DNA of 64,000 nt from Thioclava sp. GXIMD2076 (GCF_037949795.1 NZ_CP149932.1:2345001-2409000); one strand, 5' to 3'; shown: positions 37,132-46,111, counted from the first letter of the stretch. Numbers and translations are program-made. Notes: generated from the sequence alone by a model not told the origin.

Positions 37132-38109
37132 ATGACCATGACCAGCCGCTATACCCTACTGGCCGATATCGGCGGGACCAATACACGGGTCGCTCTGGCA
37201 CAAGGTGCGCAGCTGGTGCCTGCCTCCATCGCGCGTTTCCCCAATAAAGGGCGCGCCACGCTCGAGGAAATCATTCGCGAATACATGGTGGCCGAACGGA
37301 TCAGTGATCTGGTGGGTGTCTGCGTGGCCGTGGCAGGTCCGGTGTCCGTTGACGGGACCCATGCGCGGATGACCAATCTCGACTGGACGATCCGTGCGGA
37401 GGCGCTGGCCGAGGTGACGGGTGCGGCGCATGTATCGCTGCTCAACGATCTGCAGGCACAGGGCCACGCACTCGCCGGGCTCTCGCCGGAAGTGCTGCGC
37501 GAGGTGCAGGCGGGCGAACCCGCGCCTGCCTTGTCGCCCAAGCTGGTGGTCGGTGTCGGGACCGGTTTCAATGCGGCTCCCGTCCATCACGCGCCCGGCG
37601 GGCTGATGGTTGTGCCTGCCTCGGAATGCGGCCATATCACCATGCCCGTCCGCTCCGAGATCCACACCGAGGTCAAGCGCTATTTCGAGCGTAAACACCG
37701 CTTTGCGAGCGTCGAACATGCCTGTGCGGGTCGGGGCCTCGAGCGAATCTATGCGTTCGTGACCGGGCGCGAGGACGCCACCGTAACCGGCGAAGAGATT
37801 CTTTCGCTAATGCACGGTAAAGATGAGGACGCTCTGAAGGCGGCCCAGATCTTCGTAACTCTCCTTGGGGGTGCATTGGGCGATCTGGCCCTAACCCATC
37901 TTCCATTTGGCGGAATTTATTTGATCGGGGGGGCGGCGCGCGCGGTCGAGCCTTGGCTCGAACAGATGAATTTCAGGCAAGCCTTTATGGATAAAGGATC
38001 TTTCTCTGATTACATGACGAAATTCCCGATCCATGTAGTTGAGGATGACTTCGCCGCACTCGCGGGATGCGCGAATTATATCGCCACCCACAAGCTCGGT
38101 CTGTCGTAA
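37132..38109 (+). CDS. glk: Glucokinase
   Basis: 325-residue ROK-distinct (Glk-type) glucokinase making glucose 6-phosphate. The ATP-binding phosphate motif LLADIGGTNTRVALA is at residues 8-22; further motifs are VCVAVAGPVSVDG, TNLDWTI, LLNDLQAQGHAL (catalytic Asp), VVGVGTGFNAAP, SECGHITMPVRSE and IYLIGGAARAVEP. ATG 37132 is chosen because GGAGGAGA lies five to seven bases upstream; a GTG at 37117 overlaps this ribosome site. Downstream of the LacI regulator on the same strand, it would phosphorylate glucose released by the alpha-glucosidase. Confidence 0.94.
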   Translation: MTMTSRYTLLADIGGTNTRVALAQGAQLVPASIARFPNKGRATLEEIIREYMVAERISDLVGVCVAVAGPVSVDGTHARMTNLDWTIRAEALAEVTGAAHVSLLNDLQAQGHALAGLSPEVLREVQAGEPAPALSPKLVVGVGTGFNAAPVHHAPGGLMVVPASECGHITMPVRSEIHTEVKRYFERKHRFASVEHACAGRGLERIYAFVTGREDATVTGEEILSLMHGKDEDALKAAQIFVTLLGGALGDLALTHLPFGGIYLIGGAARAVEPWLEQMNFRQAFMDKGSFSDYMTKFPIHVVEDDFAALAGCANYIATHKLGLS

Positions 38110-38231
38110 ACCTCTCACGGCCCCTGCGCCGTCAAGTCTATGTTAATAGACCTGCGCTAAACCCGTTTCATTACCGAATGAAAGGGGAACTAGGTGCAGT
38201 TTTCTCACTCAGACATCCCTGGGGGCAGCCA

Positions 38232-38507
38232 ATGACGGTTTTGCCTCTGGACCCGAAGCTGGACCTGACCAAGGTCGCGGCTCTTACAGATACCATCCGC
38301 TCCCATAAAGGCAGCGATCTGGTGATTGACGCGACAGAAGTGACCCATCTGGGGGCCCTTGGCCTGCAGGTGCTAGTCTCTGCCGCAAAGAGCTGGCGTG
38401 ACAGCGGTCACTCGCTGACGATTTCGCCCCGCTCCGAAGCCTTCGATGAAGCGCTTGGGCTCTACGGGGTTTCCCTCGACGATTTACAATCCACGGAGGC
38501 CGCATGA
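38232..38507 (+). CDS. STAS-domain protein, first gene of the chemotaxis operon
   Basis: 91-residue protein with a single STAS fold: LDPKLDLTKVAAL, then DLVIDATEVTHLGALGLQVL with the loop THLGALG where anti-anti-sigma proteins have a phosphorylatable serine (here threonine T44 and no serine at the usual place), then SLTISPRSEAFDEALGLYG. It is probably a protein-interaction module of the chemosensory complex, like STAS proteins found next to cheA in other alphaproteobacteria. A GGGGGC lies before the ATG. Its stop overlaps the cheY start as ATGA. Confidence 0.82.
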   Translation: MTVLPLDPKLDLTKVAALTDTIRSHKGSDLVIDATEVTHLGALGLQVLVSAAKSWRDSGHSLTISPRSEAFDEALGLYGVSLDDLQSTEAA

Positions 38508-38869
38508 GCCTGACAGTTCTGGCCGTCGATGACAGCCGCACCATTCGCGACATGCTCAAACTTGCATTGAAAGACGCGGGCATGGAACTCCACGTTGCCG
38601 AAGACGGCGTGCATGGGCTGGAGGTGCTGGAAGGCATCGAACCCGACGCCATCATTTCCGACATCAATATGCCGCGCCTTGACGGTTTCGGCTTCATCGA
38701 GGCCGTTCGCGGTCAGGAAAAGCACCGGGCGACCCCGATCCTTGTCCTGACCACCGAATCCGCCCCCGAGCTGAAAGCACGGGCACGTGCCGCAGGGGCC
38801 AGCGGCTGGATCGTCAAACCGTTTGATCCGCCGAAGCTGGTCAAGGCATTGCAGATGGTTGCTGGCTAA
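38504..38869 (+). CDS. cheY: CheY-type response regulator 1
   Basis: 121-residue single receiver domain. Phosphoacceptor D53 lies in IISDINMPRLDG; acidic pair D9-D10 in AVDDSRTIR; the conserved threonine in LVLTTESAPELK and the lysine in GWIVKPFDPPKL. No output domain, so it signals by binding to FliM or another partner. Translationally coupled to the STAS gene by ATGA and 11 bases before cheA. One of two CheY proteins in this operon. Confidence 0.95.
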   Translation: MSLTVLAVDDSRTIRDMLKLALKDAGMELHVAEDGVHGLEVLEGIEPDAIISDINMPRLDGFGFIEAVRGQEKHRATPILVLTTESAPELKARARAAGASGWIVKPFDPPKLVKALQMVAG

Positions 38870-38880
38870 GGGAGGGATCT

Positions 38881-41067
38881 ATGTCTGATCCGATGGCAGA
38901 AATCAGAGCCAGTTTCTTCGTTGAATGCGAGGAATTGCTCGAAAGTCTTCAGGATGCCCTCATCGAAATGGATGAAGGCGCCTATGATAACGAAACGATC
39001 AACGTCGTTTTCCGGGCGGTGCATTCCATCAAGGGCGGCGCTGGTGCCTTCGGACTGGACGCGCTCGTCGCTTTTGCACACCGTTATGAAACGGTCATGG
39101 ACGAGGTCCGCTCCGGAAAATTGCAGCTGTCTCCGGAGGCAGTGAAACAGTTCTTCCAATGCGCCGATTTCCTATCGGATCATGTTCGTGCAGCCCAGGC
39201 CGGCGACCCTCCTCCCGAGGGTGCAGAGCAGGCGCTGTGCGAGCTGGAAGCCCTAATGGGAATGGCTCCGGGCGGAGCGACAGAAGAGAGTGAAGAAGTG
39301 TCGGCGGACGACTTCCAGCCGATGGGTCTGAGCTTCGATCTGGATCTCGGGACGACCGATGACGTCAGCGAGACCCGCATTGAGATCAAATTCGCGCCCA
39401 AAGCGGAACTTTTTGCGTCAGGCAACGAGCCTTTGCATCTCTTCCGTGCGCTTCATGAACTCTGTCCCGAAATCGAAGTCTCTCTCGATCTGGATGCGGT
39501 TCCTGCCCTCGATGACCTCAGCCCCGAAATTCCCCACCTTTCGTGGCATGCCGTTCTGACTGGCGATGTAAACGAGATGGATGTTCGCGAGATCTTCGAT
39601 TTTGTCGAAGATGTTAGCGAGCTCGAGATCCATCAGGACTCTGATGCCGAAAATAGTTTTCTCCCTTTTGCCAATGACGGTGCGGAGGCATCTTTTGACG
39701 CCGTCATGAACAGTGATTTCATGGATGCCCCGCACCCCATAGCCGCACCGGCGACTCAGGTCGCACAAGCACCGATGCCGAGCGCCGCAGGCGCGGACAT
39801 TCCGGCACCGAAGGAAACCGAGGGAGGTGCGGCCAATACAGGCGGCGCGGCCAAACATGGCAGTGATCCATCGCCGACGGTGCGTGTCGATCTCGATCGT
39901 ATCGACCGGCTGGTGAACCTAGTGGGCGAGCTGGTCATCAACCAGGCCATGCTTGCGCAAAGCGTCGCGGAAGCGGGCCTACCGCCGAACTCGGCAGTCA
40001 TGACAGGTCTTGAAGCATTCATGATGCTGACGCGTGATATCCAGGACTCGGTGATGATGATCCGCGCCCAGCCCGTCAAACCGCTCTTCCAGCGGATGGG
40101 CCGGATCGTGCGCGAATCCTCCGCCGCGATCGGCAAGGATGTGCGTCTGAAAGTCGAAGGTGAAACGACCGAGGTCGACAAGACCGTGATCGAGCGTCTC
40201 GCCGATCCGCTGACGCATATGATCCGGAACTCGGTTGACCATGGCCTGGAGACCCCTGACAAGCGCCGCGCGCTTGGCAAACCGGAAGAAGGTGTTATCA
40301 CACTTTCGGCGCAGCACCGCTCCGGGCGTGTGGTCATCGAGATCGAGGACGACGGTGCAGGCATCAACCGTCCCAAGGTTCTGGCAAAAGCCATCGAGAA
40401 AGGTCTTGTCGCACCCGATGCACAGCTGACCGATGCGGAGATCGATAACCTCCTGTTCCTGCCCGGTTTCTCCACGGCAGATCAGGTCTCCGCTCTGTCG
40501 GGCCGAGGTGTCGGAATGGATGTGGTGCGCAGTTCGATCCAGTCTTTGGGCGGGCGTATCACCATCCAGTCCGAACCTGGCAAAGGTACGATTTTCTCAA
40601 TCTCGCTCCCGCTTACGCTCGCTGTTCTGGACGGAATGGTGGTGACGGTCGCTGGCGAGACGCTCGTTGTTCCGCTGAATGCGATCCTTGAGACGCAGAC
40701 GCTGACCGCCGAGGATCTCCGCAAGCTTGGACCGACAACGAATGTTATCCATGTTCGTGGTGAATTTGTACCCCTCTACGACCTGGGTGCAGAGCTCGGA
40801 TATCGTGGCGCCAAGAGCAACTACGAAGGCTGTATCGTGTTGCTGACAGCCCAAGAAGACGGCCGCCGCAACGCTCTGATCGTCGATCAGATTATGGAGC
40901 AACGTCAGGTAGTGATCAAAGGTCTGCAACAAGCCTATGGCCACATTCCCGGCATTGCCGCCGCAACTATCCTTGGTGACGGTCAGATCGCGCTGATCCT
41001 CGACCCCGCCGACCTTGTCCAAAACGCAACCGGCCACACCCGGTCCGACTTTGCTCTAGCAGGATGA
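38881..41067 (+). CDS. cheA: Chemotaxis histidine kinase CheA
   Basis: 728 residues. P1 Hpt domain with phospho-His H48 in FRAVHSIKGGAGAFG; a P2-like CheY-binding region (about 130-250, with IEIKFAPKAELFASGNEP and VLTGDVNEMDVREIFDFVED); a Gly/Ala-rich linker; P3 dimerisation helices (VDLDRIDRLVNLVGELVINQ, near 335-390); P4 ATPase with N box HMIRNSVDHGLE, G1 EDDGAGI and G2 SGRGVGMDVV; and a P5 CheW-like domain to residue 720. The domain order is that of the standard soluble CheA. Shine-Dalgarno GGGAGG before the ATG. cheW starts within its stop codon region. Confidence 0.97.
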   Translation: MSDPMAEIRASFFVECEELLESLQDALIEMDEGAYDNETINVVFRAVHSIKGGAGAFGLDALVAFAHRYETVMDEVRSGKLQLSPEAVKQFFQCADFLSDHVRAAQAGDPPPEGAEQALCELEALMGMAPGGATEESEEVSADDFQPMGLSFDLDLGTTDDVSETRIEIKFAPKAELFASGNEPLHLFRALHELCPEIEVSLDLDAVPALDDLSPEIPHLSWHAVLTGDVNEMDVREIFDFVEDVSELEIHQDSDAENSFLPFANDGAEASFDAVMNSDFMDAPHPIAAPATQVAQAPMPSAAGADIPAPKETEGGAANTGGAAKHGSDPSPTVRVDLDRIDRLVNLVGELVINQAMLAQSVAEAGLPPNSAVMTGLEAFMMLTRDIQDSVMMIRAQPVKPLFQRMGRIVRESSAAIGKDVRLKVEGETTEVDKTVIERLADPLTHMIRNSVDHGLETPDKRRALGKPEEGVITLSAQHRSGRVVIEIEDDGAGINRPKVLAKAIEKGLVAPDAQLTDAEIDNLLFLPGFSTADQVSALSGRGVGMDVVRSSIQSLGGRITIQSEPGKGTIFSISLPLTLAVLDGMVVTVAGETLVVPLNAILETQTLTAEDLRKLGPTTNVIHVRGEFVPLYDLGAELGYRGAKSNYEGCIVLLTAQEDGRRNALIVDQIMEQRQVVIKGLQQAYGHIPGIAAATILGDGQIALILDPADLVQNATGHTRSDFALAG

Positions 41068-41072
41068 TAAAG

Positions 41073-41540
41073 ATGACTGACGTAGCATCGACCCAAACCT
41101 CGTCCGAAATTGAACTTCTGTCTTTCCGCTTGGCAGACGAAGAATATAGCGTCGACATCATGTCGGTTCGTGAGATCCGTGGCTGGACGCGAGCAACCCC
41201 GCTCCCGCACGCACCACCCCATGTCCGAGGTGTTATCAACTTGCGCGGCACCGTTCTGCCGGTCGTTGATCTCTCCATCCGCCTAGGTATGGACCCGGTC
41301 GAAGGCGACGCTCGTAACGTGATTATCGTTGTACAGTTCGGCAATCAAACAGCAGGACTTCTCGTACATGCTGTGTCGGACATTCTCTCCATTCCGCGCG
41401 AAGAGCTTCAGCCTCCGCCGGATCTCGCTGCGGATCTGTCGCACAGCTTCATCTCTGCTCTAACGATCGTAGAAGGCCGCATGATCCGTGTGCTGGATCT
41501 CGCAACTGTTCTGCCTGAAGACACTGCGGAAGCTGCATGA
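41073..41540 (+). CDS. cheW: Chemotaxis coupling protein CheW
   Basis: 155-residue CheW fold linking CheA to receptors: IELLSFRLADEEYSVDIMSV, REIRGWTRATPLPHAPPHVRG, VINLRGTVLPVVDLSIRLGM. ATG 41073 is preferred because AGGA sits eight bases upstream; ATG 41064 overlaps the cheA stop as ATGA but has no spaced ribosome site. Either way the gene is coupled to cheA. It lies between cheA and cheR and there is no receptor gene nearby, so it probably serves receptors encoded elsewhere. Confidence 0.95.
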   Translation: MTDVASTQTSSEIELLSFRLADEEYSVDIMSVREIRGWTRATPLPHAPPHVRGVINLRGTVLPVVDLSIRLGMDPVEGDARNVIIVVQFGNQTAGLLVHAVSDILSIPREELQPPPDLAADLSHSFISALTIVEGRMIRVLDLATVLPEDTAEAA

Positions 41541-42382
41541 ACGCCCTGACCCCAAATATCTCCCAGATGTCACCAAGTGACCGCGAACTCTCCGAGATTG
41601 CTGCGATCCTTATGACACATGCAGGGATCGTTCTGGCACCGGGCAAGGGATCAATGGTCCAGTCCCGCCTCCAAAAACGGCTTCGTGCTTTGGGGCTGAG
41701 CTCCTATCGCGCCTATATCGATCTGGTAAACAGCGTTGACGGTCTCCCCGAACGGCAGGAAATGATTTCCGCGCTCACAACCAACGTCACCAACTTCTTC
41801 CGGGAGAACCATCACTTCGAGACGCTGCAAAAAGAGGCTCTGCCAAAGCTCATTGCCGCGCGCGGAAAACGGCTGCGGATCTGGTCGGCCGGCTGCTCCA
41901 ACGGGCAAGAAGCCTACTCGATCCTGATGACGGCCGCTGAAACAGTGCGAGAATTCGATCAGTCCGATATCAAGCTTCTGGCGACCGATATTGATCCGGT
42001 CATGATACGTCGCGGCACTCAGGGGGTGTACTCGAGCAGTATCCTTGAAGCCGTACCGGCGCTGCTCCAGAAAAAATACTTCCAAGCGGCCGGGGCAGAT
42101 CAGCAGGTCGTGGATCGCCTACGTAAACGGGCCACATTTCGCGAACTCAATATTCATTCCGATTGGCCCATGAAGGGCCAGTTCGACATCATCTTCTGCC
42201 GGAACATGATGATTTACTTTTCCCCTGAGGCGCAAAACCTCCTGTGGAAGCGCTTTGAGAAAATTCTTGCCCCGGGTGGATGGCTGTTTGTCGGACATTC
42301 GGAGCGGGTTCCGCTCGATACTGGTAGTAAACTCGTGCCGGCCGGAATCACCACTTATCGACTCCCCGCAGAGGGACAATGA
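41537..42382 (+). CDS. cheR: Chemotaxis methyltransferase CheR
   Basis: 281-residue SAM-dependent methyltransferase that adds methyl groups to receptor glutamates. N-terminal helical domain (residues 10-80; ILMTHAGIVLAPGKGSMVQS); SAM-binding motif IWSAGCSNGQEAYSILM near residue 118; LLATDIDPVMIRRG; and FDIIFCRNMMIYFSPEAQ. ATGA overlap with cheW. The partner methylesterase CheB is not in the window, so adaptation would need a cheB elsewhere. Confidence 0.95.
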   Translation: MNALTPNISQMSPSDRELSEIAAILMTHAGIVLAPGKGSMVQSRLQKRLRALGLSSYRAYIDLVNSVDGLPERQEMISALTTNVTNFFRENHHFETLQKEALPKLIAARGKRLRIWSAGCSNGQEAYSILMTAAETVREFDQSDIKLLATDIDPVMIRRGTQGVYSSSILEAVPALLQKKYFQAAGADQQVVDRLRKRATFRELNIHSDWPMKGQFDIIFCRNMMIYFSPEAQNLLWKRFEKILAPGGWLFVGHSERVPLDTGSKLVPAGITTYRLPAEGQ

Positions 42383-42394
42383 AGGAGGCCACAA

Positions 42395-42781
42395 ATGGCA
42401 TTGCGAGACCAACTTAAAGTTTTGGTGGTCGATGACATGTCCACGAGCCGCGGCCTGATTTTGCAGGCGCTGGACGCGATGGGTATTCGCCAAGTCGGAT
42501 ATGCTGTCGACGGTCAAGGCGCGATGGGTATTCTGGAAAAGACGCCGGTTCACCTGGTCATCTCCGACTATAACATGCCTGGCATGGATGGGCTGCAGCT
42601 GCTCCATGCGATGCGCAAGAACCCGAAGACGCAACGTAGCGGTTTCATCCTGATCACCGGCCGGGCCGATAAGGAAATCATCGAGAACGGCAAAAAGCTG
42701 GGAATGAACAACTTCATCAAAAAGCCGTTCCAACCGCAGGACCTTCGTAACTGCATCGAGGCGGTCGTGGGGCGCCTATGA
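42395..42781 (+). CDS. cheY: CheY-type response regulator 2
   Basis: 128-residue receiver domain with phosphoacceptor D58 in LVISDYNMPGMDG, acidic residues D13-D14 in LVVDDMSTSRG, the Thr of LITGRADK and Lys of NFIKKPFQPQ. The motif MSTSRGLILQALDAMG is like that of the E. coli-type CheY that binds FliM. GGAGG precedes the start. Its stop overlaps the start of the next gene as ATGA, so the two products are made together. Confidence 0.95.
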   Translation: MALRDQLKVLVVDDMSTSRGLILQALDAMGIRQVGYAVDGQGAMGILEKTPVHLVISDYNMPGMDGLQLLHAMRKNPKTQRSGFILITGRADKEIIENGKKLGMNNFIKKPFQPQDLRNCIEAVVGRL

Positions 42782-43170
42782 TTGTAAGCACCGCACAGGA
42801 AACAATCCCGCCAAAGCATCAAGACCTGCCTCTTGATGCGCTGGCCGCCCGCGTGGGGGACGAGCTCGAGACACTGGCTCGCCTCTCCGCCGACGTCCAG
42901 AAAGCGATTTCAGCCTGCGAATTCGCGGAACATACGCAGGCCGAAGCGATCCGTGGTATGCAGGGTATCGACCGGATCACTCAGTCCCTAGAGGATCTAG
43001 GCCGCCTCATGGCTGCGGTTTCGGGAGAGATGCCCCAAGGTGTGAAACTGCATGCCGTTCCGATCCTCTCGCGCCTTCGCCTGCATGAACTCATCACGAA
43101 TTTGAACCCTGCGGAAGAGCGGATAGTGCTGAGCCATGATGAAGCGGATGGGGAGATTGAATGGTTCTAA
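42778..43170 (+). CDS. Unknown chemotaxis-operon protein, candidate CheZ-like phosphatase
   Basis: 130 residues, predicted almost fully helical from residue 16 to 82, then a loop and one more helix (LSRLRLHELITNLNPAEE) and an acidic tail ending DGEIEWF. Within the long second helix, M61-Q-G-I-D65-R-I-T-Q69 has the D-x-x-x-Q pattern and surrounding IxxMQxID spacing seen in the CheZ active site (E. coli CheZ has QDFQDLTGQ), where Asp and Gln act on CheY-P. The acidic tail with a terminal Phe recalls the CheZ C-terminus that docks CheY. It is coupled by ATGA to cheY 2. It is much shorter than E. coli CheZ (about 214 residues) and has no other recognised domain. The function is my inference. Confidence 0.72.
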   Translation: MIVSTAQETIPPKHQDLPLDALAARVGDELETLARLSADVQKAISACEFAEHTQAEAIRGMQGIDRITQSLEDLGRLMAAVSGEMPQGVKLHAVPILSRLRLHELITNLNPAEERIVLSHDEADGEIEWF

Positions 43171-43184
43171 GCGGGTTACCCGCT
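43170..43184. other. Short hairpin between the che operon and tex
   Basis: AGCGGGT-T-ACCCGCT, in the 28-base gap between two convergent stop codons. No T-run follows on either strand, so it would be at most a weak terminator. Confidence 0.4.
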
Positions 43185-43198
43185 CAGAACCTGACAAA

Positions 43199-45526
43199 TC
43201 ATCTGGTTTTGTTGAGTGCCTGCGCGAGCGCGGAGCCCAATGCACTATTGGTACCGGACACGGCAGAAGCCCCGGTTCCGCTTTTTTTATGCTGCAATGA
43301 TTTCGACTGACCTTTTGATGCAGGACCTCGGCTCGGCTCGGGCCGCTCGGTCTTTCCATCTCGACGCATCGAGAGCCCGATGCGCTTGCGCGGCACATCA
43401 ACTTCCGTCACCACGACTTTGACCACATCACCCGCTTTGACGACCTCATGCGGGTCCTTGACAAAACGGTCCGCCAATTGGCTCACATGGACAAGCCCAT
43501 CCTGATGGACGCCGATATCGACAAAGGCCCCGAAAGCCGCGACATTGGTTATGGTTCCCTCAAGACGCATACCGGGACGAAGATCGGATATCTCTTCCAC
43601 CCCTTCGGTAAAGCTTGCAGTTTTGAAATCAGGGCGCGGATCTCGTCCAGGCTTCTGAAGCTCTGCCAGAATATCACGAATGGTCGGGAGACCGAATCCG
43701 TCGCGCAGAAAATCCTCCGCCCGTAAATTCTGCAATGCTGTATCATTCCCCATCACCGACCGCAGATCGCGCCCACAGGATTTCACGATATCCCGAGCGA
43801 TTTCATAGGCCTCCGGGTGGACCGCTGATGCGTCGAGGGGCTCCTTCCCGTCACGGATACGCAGGAATCCAGCGGCTTGCTCGAAGGCGCGCGGACCCAG
43901 ACGGCTGACCTTTAAGAGCTCCTTGCGGGTCGCAAACGCCCCGTTCGCCTCACGATGGGCCACGATCGCTTCTGCGAGGGCCGGACCGAGGCCCGAAACA
44001 TGGGACAGTAGCGCCGAAGAGGCTGTGTTGAGATCGACCCCCACCGCATTTACCGCATCCTCGACCACACCCTCGAGGGATCGGCCCAGCTTGTGCTGAT
44101 CGACATCATGCTGATACTGCCCGACGCCGATGCTTTTCGGCTCGATCTTTACCAGTTCCGCCAAGGGGTCCTGCAGACGGCGCGCAATCGACACGGCCCC
44201 GCGCAGGCTGACATCCAGATCGGGAAATTCGCGGGCGGCGAGTTCTGACGCGGAATAGACCGAGGCTCCCGCCTCGGAAACGATCACCTTGGTCGGAATG
44301 GCAACGCCCTTGGGCAGCCGTTTGAGCACATCCACGACGAGGCGTTCGGTCTCTCGGGACGCGGTGCCATTGCCGATAGCGATCAATTCGATCCGGTGTT
44401 TCGCAATCAACGCAAGTAGCGCCGCCTCCGATCCGCGCAGATCGTTCTTGGGCTGGAACGGGTAGATTGTGGTCGTTTCCAAAACCTTCCCAGTCGCGTC
44501 GATGGCCGCCACTTTCACACCCGTTCGGATCCCCGGATCGAGACCGAGCGTCGCCCGCGCACCAGCCGGAGCTGCCAGAAGCAGATCCTTCAGATTGCGG
44601 GCAAAGACCGCAATCGCCTCCTCCTGCGCGCGCGCGCGTAGATCACCGAGCAGATCGAGCATCATAGACAGCGACAGTTTCACCCGCCATGCCCATGCCG
44701 CGGCCTGCCCCAGCCAAAGGGCACCCGCACCCTGCCCGCGCAACCCCAGCGACGCGGCCACGATCTCGGCCGGCCGTCCCGCCATCTCTTCGGCGGGGGC
44801 GATATCGAGCGTGATGATCCCTTCATTCGAGGCGCGCAACAATGCCAGCGCCCGATGGGAGGGCGCACTCTGCCACTTTTCGCTATGATCGAAATAATCC
44901 GAGAATTTGGCACCTTTTTCGGCCTGCCCATCGATCAACTTTCCACGCAGGATCGCATTCTGCTGCATCCATTCGCGCAACCGGCCCAGCAAAGCCGCAT
45001 CCTCGGTGAGGCGCTCGCCCAGGATATCACGCGCGCCGGTCAGCGCATCTTTCTCGGTCGGCACGGCTTCCGAAAGATAGGTGGAGGCCAGCCCTTCAGG
45101 ATCTGCCCCGTGATCGGCCAGAATCGCTTCGAGGAGCGGTTCCAGCCCGTTCTCGCGCGCGGTCATCGCTTTGGTGCGCCGCTTTTTCTTGTAGGGGAGA
45201 TAGAGATCTTCCAGCTCGGCCTTTGTGCCTGCCTTGGTAATCTGCGCCGCAAGGGCGTCAGTCAGCTTGCCCTGCTCCTCGATGGATTTGACAATCGCGC
45301 TGCGCCGCGCTTCCAACTCGCGCAGATAGACCAACCGGTCCGAAAGCAGACGCAACTGGCTGTCGTCCAGCCCCCCCGTCGCCTCCTTGCGGTAACGCGC
45401 GACGAAAGGAACCGTCGCCCCTTCATCCAGAAGTTTTACCGCCGCAACCACCTGATCGGTGCGGGCGGAGATATCTGTGGCAATCTGACGGGATATGCGG
45501 AGATCGGGGTCCAAGGCTTCCTCCAT
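43199..45526 (-). CDS. tex: RNA-binding transcriptional accessory protein Tex
   Basis: 775-residue Tex protein. N-terminal HTH-like region with VPFVARYRKEATGGLDDSQLR, the conserved EDLYLPYKKKRRTKA, a YqgF-like domain (TLGLDPGIRTGVKVAAID), helix-hairpin-helix motifs (LLSHVSGLGPALAEAIVAHR), and a C-terminal S1 domain (GMRLEGTITNVAAFGAFVDIG, DGLVHVSQLADRFV). It binds nucleic acid and affects transcription or RNA turnover; homologue of eukaryotic Spt6. The tail after the S1 domain is Lys/Ser rich. Convergent with the chemotaxis operon. Confidence 0.96.
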   Translation of the reverse strand: MEEALDPDLRISRQIATDISARTDQVVAAVKLLDEGATVPFVARYRKEATGGLDDSQLRLLSDRLVYLRELEARRSAIVKSIEEQGKLTDALAAQITKAGTKAELEDLYLPYKKKRRTKAMTARENGLEPLLEAILADHGADPEGLASTYLSEAVPTEKDALTGARDILGERLTEDAALLGRLREWMQQNAILRGKLIDGQAEKGAKFSDYFDHSEKWQSAPSHRALALLRASNEGIITLDIAPAEEMAGRPAEIVAASLGLRGQGAGALWLGQAAAWAWRVKLSLSMMLDLLGDLRARAQEEAIAVFARNLKDLLLAAPAGARATLGLDPGIRTGVKVAAIDATGKVLETTTIYPFQPKNDLRGSEAALLALIAKHRIELIAIGNGTASRETERLVVDVLKRLPKGVAIPTKVIVSEAGASVYSASELAAREFPDLDVSLRGAVSIARRLQDPLAELVKIEPKSIGVGQYQHDVDQHKLGRSLEGVVEDAVNAVGVDLNTASSALLSHVSGLGPALAEAIVAHREANGAFATRKELLKVSRLGPRAFEQAAGFLRIRDGKEPLDASAVHPEAYEIARDIVKSCGRDLRSVMGNDTALQNLRAEDFLRDGFGLPTIRDILAELQKPGRDPRPDFKTASFTEGVEEISDLRPGMRLEGTITNVAAFGAFVDIGVHQDGLVHVSQLADRFVKDPHEVVKAGDVVKVVVTEVDVPRKRIGLSMRRDGKTERPEPSRGPASKGQSKSLQHKKSGTGASAVSGTNSALGSALAQALNKTR

Positions 45527-45641
45527 GCGTCTCGGGCAGTCTTCGGAAACACGGGTCTACCCCTGTTCCCGCAGCCCGCCAAGAGCCTATCTCCGCACAA
45601 GCTCTTGAGGCATGTATCACATCGGTCAGCTTCAGCCGATA

Positions 45642-46037
45642 TCAGCCGAAACGGCCCGAGCGCTCCAGCACCTCGATCTGGTAACCATCCGGATCGGCGA
45701 CAAAAAAGAACCGCGCGATCCTGGTGCCTGCCGGTGCGAATTCGACGATCTTGCGCGGCGCCAGGCCTGCAGCCTCGAAACGGGCATGTTCGGCATCAAG
45801 ATCGGCGACCGAAACCGCAAGGTGCCCATAACCATTGCCGAGGTCATAGGGCGTCGTCTGCCCCTTGTTCACGGTCAGTTCCAGCTCGAAGCCGGTCTCG
45901 GCATTCGAAAGGTAGACAAGCGTGAATTCGGGAAAATCGAGGCGCTCGGCCACCTCGAGCCCGAAAGCGGTTCGGTAGAAGGCACAGGCTTTGGCCTCGT
46001 CCAGCACACGGATCATCGAGTGTATCATCTTGGCCAT
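45642..46037 (-). CDS. gloA: Lactoylglutathione lyase (glyoxalase I)
   Basis: 131-residue metalloenzyme that turns the hemithioacetal of methylglyoxal and glutathione into S-lactoylglutathione. VOC fold with the His of KMIHSMIRVLDEAKACAFY, Glu in FELELTVNKG, His in GYGHLAVSVADLD, and Glu in YQIEVLERSGRFG (metal ligands). ATG 46037 has AAGGATG upstream; the longer frame is rejected. Length fits the short bacterial form. Separated from the MFS gene by a terminator. Confidence 0.93.
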   Translation of the reverse strand: MAKMIHSMIRVLDEAKACAFYRTAFGLEVAERLDFPEFTLVYLSNAETGFELELTVNKGQTTPYDLGNGYGHLAVSVADLDAEHARFEAAGLAPRKIVEFAPAGTRIARFFFVADPDGYQIEVLERSGRFG

Positions 46038-46111
46038 TAGGCATCCTTTCGCGAATGGAATTCCGGGCCGAAAGGAGCATCGCAACGCGGAAGATGCAAG
46101 CACCGGACATG

